From assembly GCA_030040475.1 (NCBI GenBank), contig JASHTQ010000522.1, forward strand, positions 1-6,926: DNA of 6,926 nucleotides, written 5' to 3'. Of this stretch, positions 4,268-6,926 are shown in pieces. The translations under genes were made by a program, and so were the position numbers. The notes under the pieces are model-generated. The model did not search any database, was not told the DNA's origin, and worked only from the letters and a program-made list of their open reading frames with translations. Source of the stretch: Streptosporangiaceae bacterium. Lineage in GTDB: Bacteria; Actinomycetota; Actinomycetes; Streptosporangiales; Streptosporangiaceae. How positions within the stretch are numbered: position 1 is the stretch's first letter; each line of letters starts with the position of its first letter.

Positions 4268-5317
4268 ATGCCGCCCCGATCTGCCGCAAGCGCGCCCACC
4301 GCAACGGTCGCTCCCGTCACGCTGGTCGTCGGCGAAGAGGAGTTCCTTGTCGACCGCGCTGTCCGCGAGCTGATCGCCGCGGCCCGGGCCAGCCAGGACG
4401 GCGAAGGCGCCGCGGAACCAGACGCCCCAGACGCCCCAGACGCCCCAGACGTCCACGACCGCGACGCGGCCGACCTCGCCCAGGGCGAGCTGGACTCGCT
4501 GACCTCGCCGTCGCTGTTCGGCAACGGCAGCGTGGTCGTGATCAGGTCCGCGCAGAACGCGAGCAAGGAAGTCGCCGCCGAGCTCACCAGGTACCTGGCC
4601 CGGCCGCCCCAGGACGCGGTGCTGATCGTGACCCACGCCGGCGGTGCCAAGGGCAAGGACCTGCTGACGGCGGCCAGGACCGCAAAGGCGCAGATCATCG
4701 AGCGCCCGAAACTCACCAGGTTCGCCGAACGACTCGACTTCGTCAGGTCCGAGTTCCGCCGCCTCGGCCGGCCGGCTGACGACGCCGCGGCGCGGGCGCT
4801 GCTGGACGCGGTCGGCTCGGACCTGCGCGAGCTGGCGGCCGCGTGCGACCAGTTGGCCGCCGACGCCGGGGACCGCGTGGACGAGGCGGTGGTGGCCCGC
4901 TACTACCGGGGCCGGGCCGAGTCGACCGGCTTCTCGGTCGCCGACCGGGCCGTGGAAGGGCAGCTGACCCAGGCCCTCGAGCAGCTGCGCTGGGCGCTGG
5001 CCACCGGCGTCTCGCCGGTGCTGATCTGCAGCGCGCTGGCCCAGGGGGTGCGCCTGCTCGGCCGGGTCTCCACCGCCCCGCGCGGCGCGAGCAGCATGTC
5101 GCTCGCGGCCGAGGTCGGCGCCCCGCCGTGGAAGATCGACGCGGTGCGGCGCCAGCTGCGCGGCTGGCAGCCGCAGGGCATCGCCCGCGCGCTGCACGCG
5201 GTCGCCGAGGCGGACGCGCAGGTCAAGGGCGAGTCGACAAGCGCGGACTACGCGCTGGAGCGCGCCGTCCGCCGCATAGTCGCCAGCCGAGACGCCGCCA
5301 GCCGAGACGCCGGCTAA
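4268..5317 (+). CDS. holA: DNA polymerase III delta subunit
   Basis: A 349-residue protein matching actinobacterial HolA in length and throughout. Delta is the clamp-loader subunit that opens the beta sliding clamp so that it can be loaded on primed DNA; it acts in the cytosolic replisome. Recognisable blocks: APVTLVVGEEEFLVDRAV (15-32), LTSPSLFGNGSVVVIRSAQ (78-96), HAGGAKGKDLL (123-133), GSDLRELAAACDQL (183-196), RYYRGRAESTGFSVADRAVEG split over 211-231, LRWALATGVSPVLI (240-253), ALAQGVRLLG (256-265) and PPWKIDAVRRQLRGW split over 286-300. Delta is an AAA+-like protein that does not itself hydrolyse ATP. The start at ATG 4268 fits homologues; a longer frame from TTG 4163 would add residues encoded by repeat C. 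Oddities are a DAP tripeptide repeat in a variable loop (52-60) and a duplicated ASRDA at the C-terminus. Its 3' end faces that of rpsT. Confidence 0.93.
   Translation: MPPRSAASAPTATVAPVTLVVGEEEFLVDRAVRELIAAARASQDGEGAAEPDAPDAPDAPDVHDRDAADLAQGELDSLTSPSLFGNGSVVVIRSAQNASKEVAAELTRYLARPPQDAVLIVTHAGGAKGKDLLTAARTAKAQIIERPKLTRFAERLDFVRSEFRRLGRPADDAAARALLDAVGSDLRELAAACDQLAADAGDRVDEAVVARYYRGRAESTGFSVADRAVEGQLTQALEQLRWALATGVSPVLICSALAQGVRLLGRVSTAPRGASSMSLAAEVGAPPWKIDAVRRQLRGWQPQGIARALHAVAEADAQVKGESTSADYALERAVRRIVASRDAASRDAG
4421..4447 (+). repeat. 9-base tandem repeat, three perfect units, in holA
   Basis: GACGCCCCA is repeated three times exactly, followed by a degenerate fourth unit GACGTCCAC (4448-4456). 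It is in frame and encodes (Asp-Ala-Pro)x3 in a loop where HolA homologues vary in length. Copy number could change by slippage without breaking the frame. Confidence 0.85.
5282..5311 (+). repeat. 15-base tandem duplication at the 3' end of holA
   Basis: GCCAGCCGAGACGCC occurs twice head to tail (5282-5296, 5297-5311), in frame, encoding ASRDA-ASRDA just before the last Gly codon and TAA. The exact identity implies a recent event. It only extends the disordered C-terminal tail. Confidence 0.85.
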
Positions 5318-5329
5318 GGCGCAGCCCGG
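5310..5329. terminator. possible bidirectional hairpin between holA and rpsT
   Basis: CCGGCT (5310-5315) pairs with AGCCCGG (5323-5329) with one bulged base and a loop of about seven bases. It overlaps the holA stop codon and sits four bases from the rpsT stop. Plus-strand transcripts have A4 after it, and minus-strand transcripts have U4 before it, so it is not a standard intrinsic terminator. Its place between convergent genes is what suggests the role. Confidence 0.3.
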
Positions 5330-5333
5330 AAAA

Positions 5334-5603
5334 TCAGGCCTGCTGGAGCTCGGCGTACCGCTTCGCGATCGCGGACTTGCGGTTCGCGGCCTGCTTCTTG
5401 TGGATGACGCCCTTGCTGGCCGCCTTGTCCAGCTGACGGCAGGCGACGCGCAGCGCGGTGCCGGCCTCGTCGAGGTTGCCCCCGTCCGCCGCCTCGCGGA
5501 ACTTGCGCACCGACGTCCGCAGCGACGACTTCACGGACTTGTTCCGCTGCCGTGCCTTCTCGTTCTGCTTGTTGCGCTTGATCTGAGACTTTATGTTCGC
5601 CAC
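5334..5603 (-). CDS. rpsT: 30S ribosomal protein S20
   Basis: An 89-residue highly basic protein with the S20 signature throughout: [11 protein letters not shown] at the N-terminus, [11 protein letters not shown] (25-35), [22 protein letters not shown] split over 61-82. S20 binds the 5' domain of 16S rRNA early in assembly of the small subunit and is a three-helix bundle. Length is normal for the family. The start is GTG (5601-5603 on the plus strand), supported by AAGGA on the minus strand at 5613-5617, 9 bases upstream, and by the invariant M-A-N-I-K-S start. It is convergent with holA (16 bases between stops) and divergent from lepA, an arrangement typical of actinobacteria. Confidence 0.97.
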   Translation of the reverse strand: MANIKSQIKRNKQNEKARQRNKSVKSSLRTSVRKFREAADGGNLDEAGTALRVACRQLDKAASKGVIHKKQAANRKSAIAKRYAELQQA

Positions 5604-5647
5604 GCGTGGGAGTCCTTCAACGTTGTCTGTGGGTGACGCGACGAGGA

Positions 5648-5677
5648 AGCTTATCCGCTAGAGCGCCCAGCACCCAA
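5648..5677 (-). promoter_or_regulatory. possible rpsT promoter
   Basis: On the minus strand TTGGGT (5672-5677) is followed after 18 bases by TAAGCT (5648-5653), which fits the actinobacterial TANNNT -10 pattern. It would give an rpsT leader of about 40 bases. This is the best pair in the 145-base divergent spacer; I see no equally good pair reading toward lepA. Confidence 0.35.
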
Positions 5678-5748
5678 ACTGCAGAGGGCACCCCGAGACA
5701 CATGGGATCATGGAACACCAGCTCGCAAGTAACCCGAACAGGAAGCGC

Positions 5749-6926
<1,178 letters not shown>

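Noticed and set aside
4025..5197. Long minus-strand frame opposite holA
   Set aside because: It is the antisense shadow of holA; its start has no support and its C-terminal part merely runs through repeat C and the antitoxin in another frame.

Overview
The window looks like chromosomal DNA of a high-GC actinomycete. Codon third positions are strongly G/C-biased, GTG starts are common, and the right half carries the actinobacterial housekeeping set holA, rpsT and lepA. The family (for example streptomycete versus streptosporangial) cannot be fixed from the sequence alone.

Left part (1-1333): the possible first codons of a divergent regulator run off the left edge on the minus strand. Next comes a complete imidazolonepropionase-like amidohydrolase (hutI family). 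It keeps the metal-site histidines and aspartate but differs from typical HutI at several active-site positions.

Middle part (1334-4267) appears to be an accessory insertion zone. It holds (i) a 669-base gap with a degenerate intergenic repeat (copy A), a possible promoter and a cluster of GTGAATC-type half-sites; (ii) a gene for a secreted, basic, four-cysteine protein whose C-terminal domain resembles BECR-fold (barnase/EndoU/colicin/RelE-like) RNase toxins; (iii) 50 bases downstream, a small acidic cytosolic protein that could be its immunity partner; (iv) a second repeat copy (B); (v) a type II toxin-antitoxin pair on the minus strand (ribbon-helix-helix antitoxin, then PIN-domain VapC-like toxin, overlapping by GTGA); and (vi) a third repeat copy (C). 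Copies B and C are direct repeats flanking the toxin-antitoxin pair, as expected for a cassette gained or lost by recombination.

Right part (4268-6926): holA (DNA polymerase III delta subunit, plus strand) converges on rpsT (ribosomal protein S20, minus strand) with 16 bases between them. rpsT diverges from lepA (elongation factor 4), which is cut by the right edge. These genes are ordinary except for short in-frame tandem repeats in holA.

The most promising undescribed element is the secreted RNase-like protein with its acidic neighbour. The second is the three-copy repeat family, two copies of which keep a hairpin through pairing-compatible substitutions.
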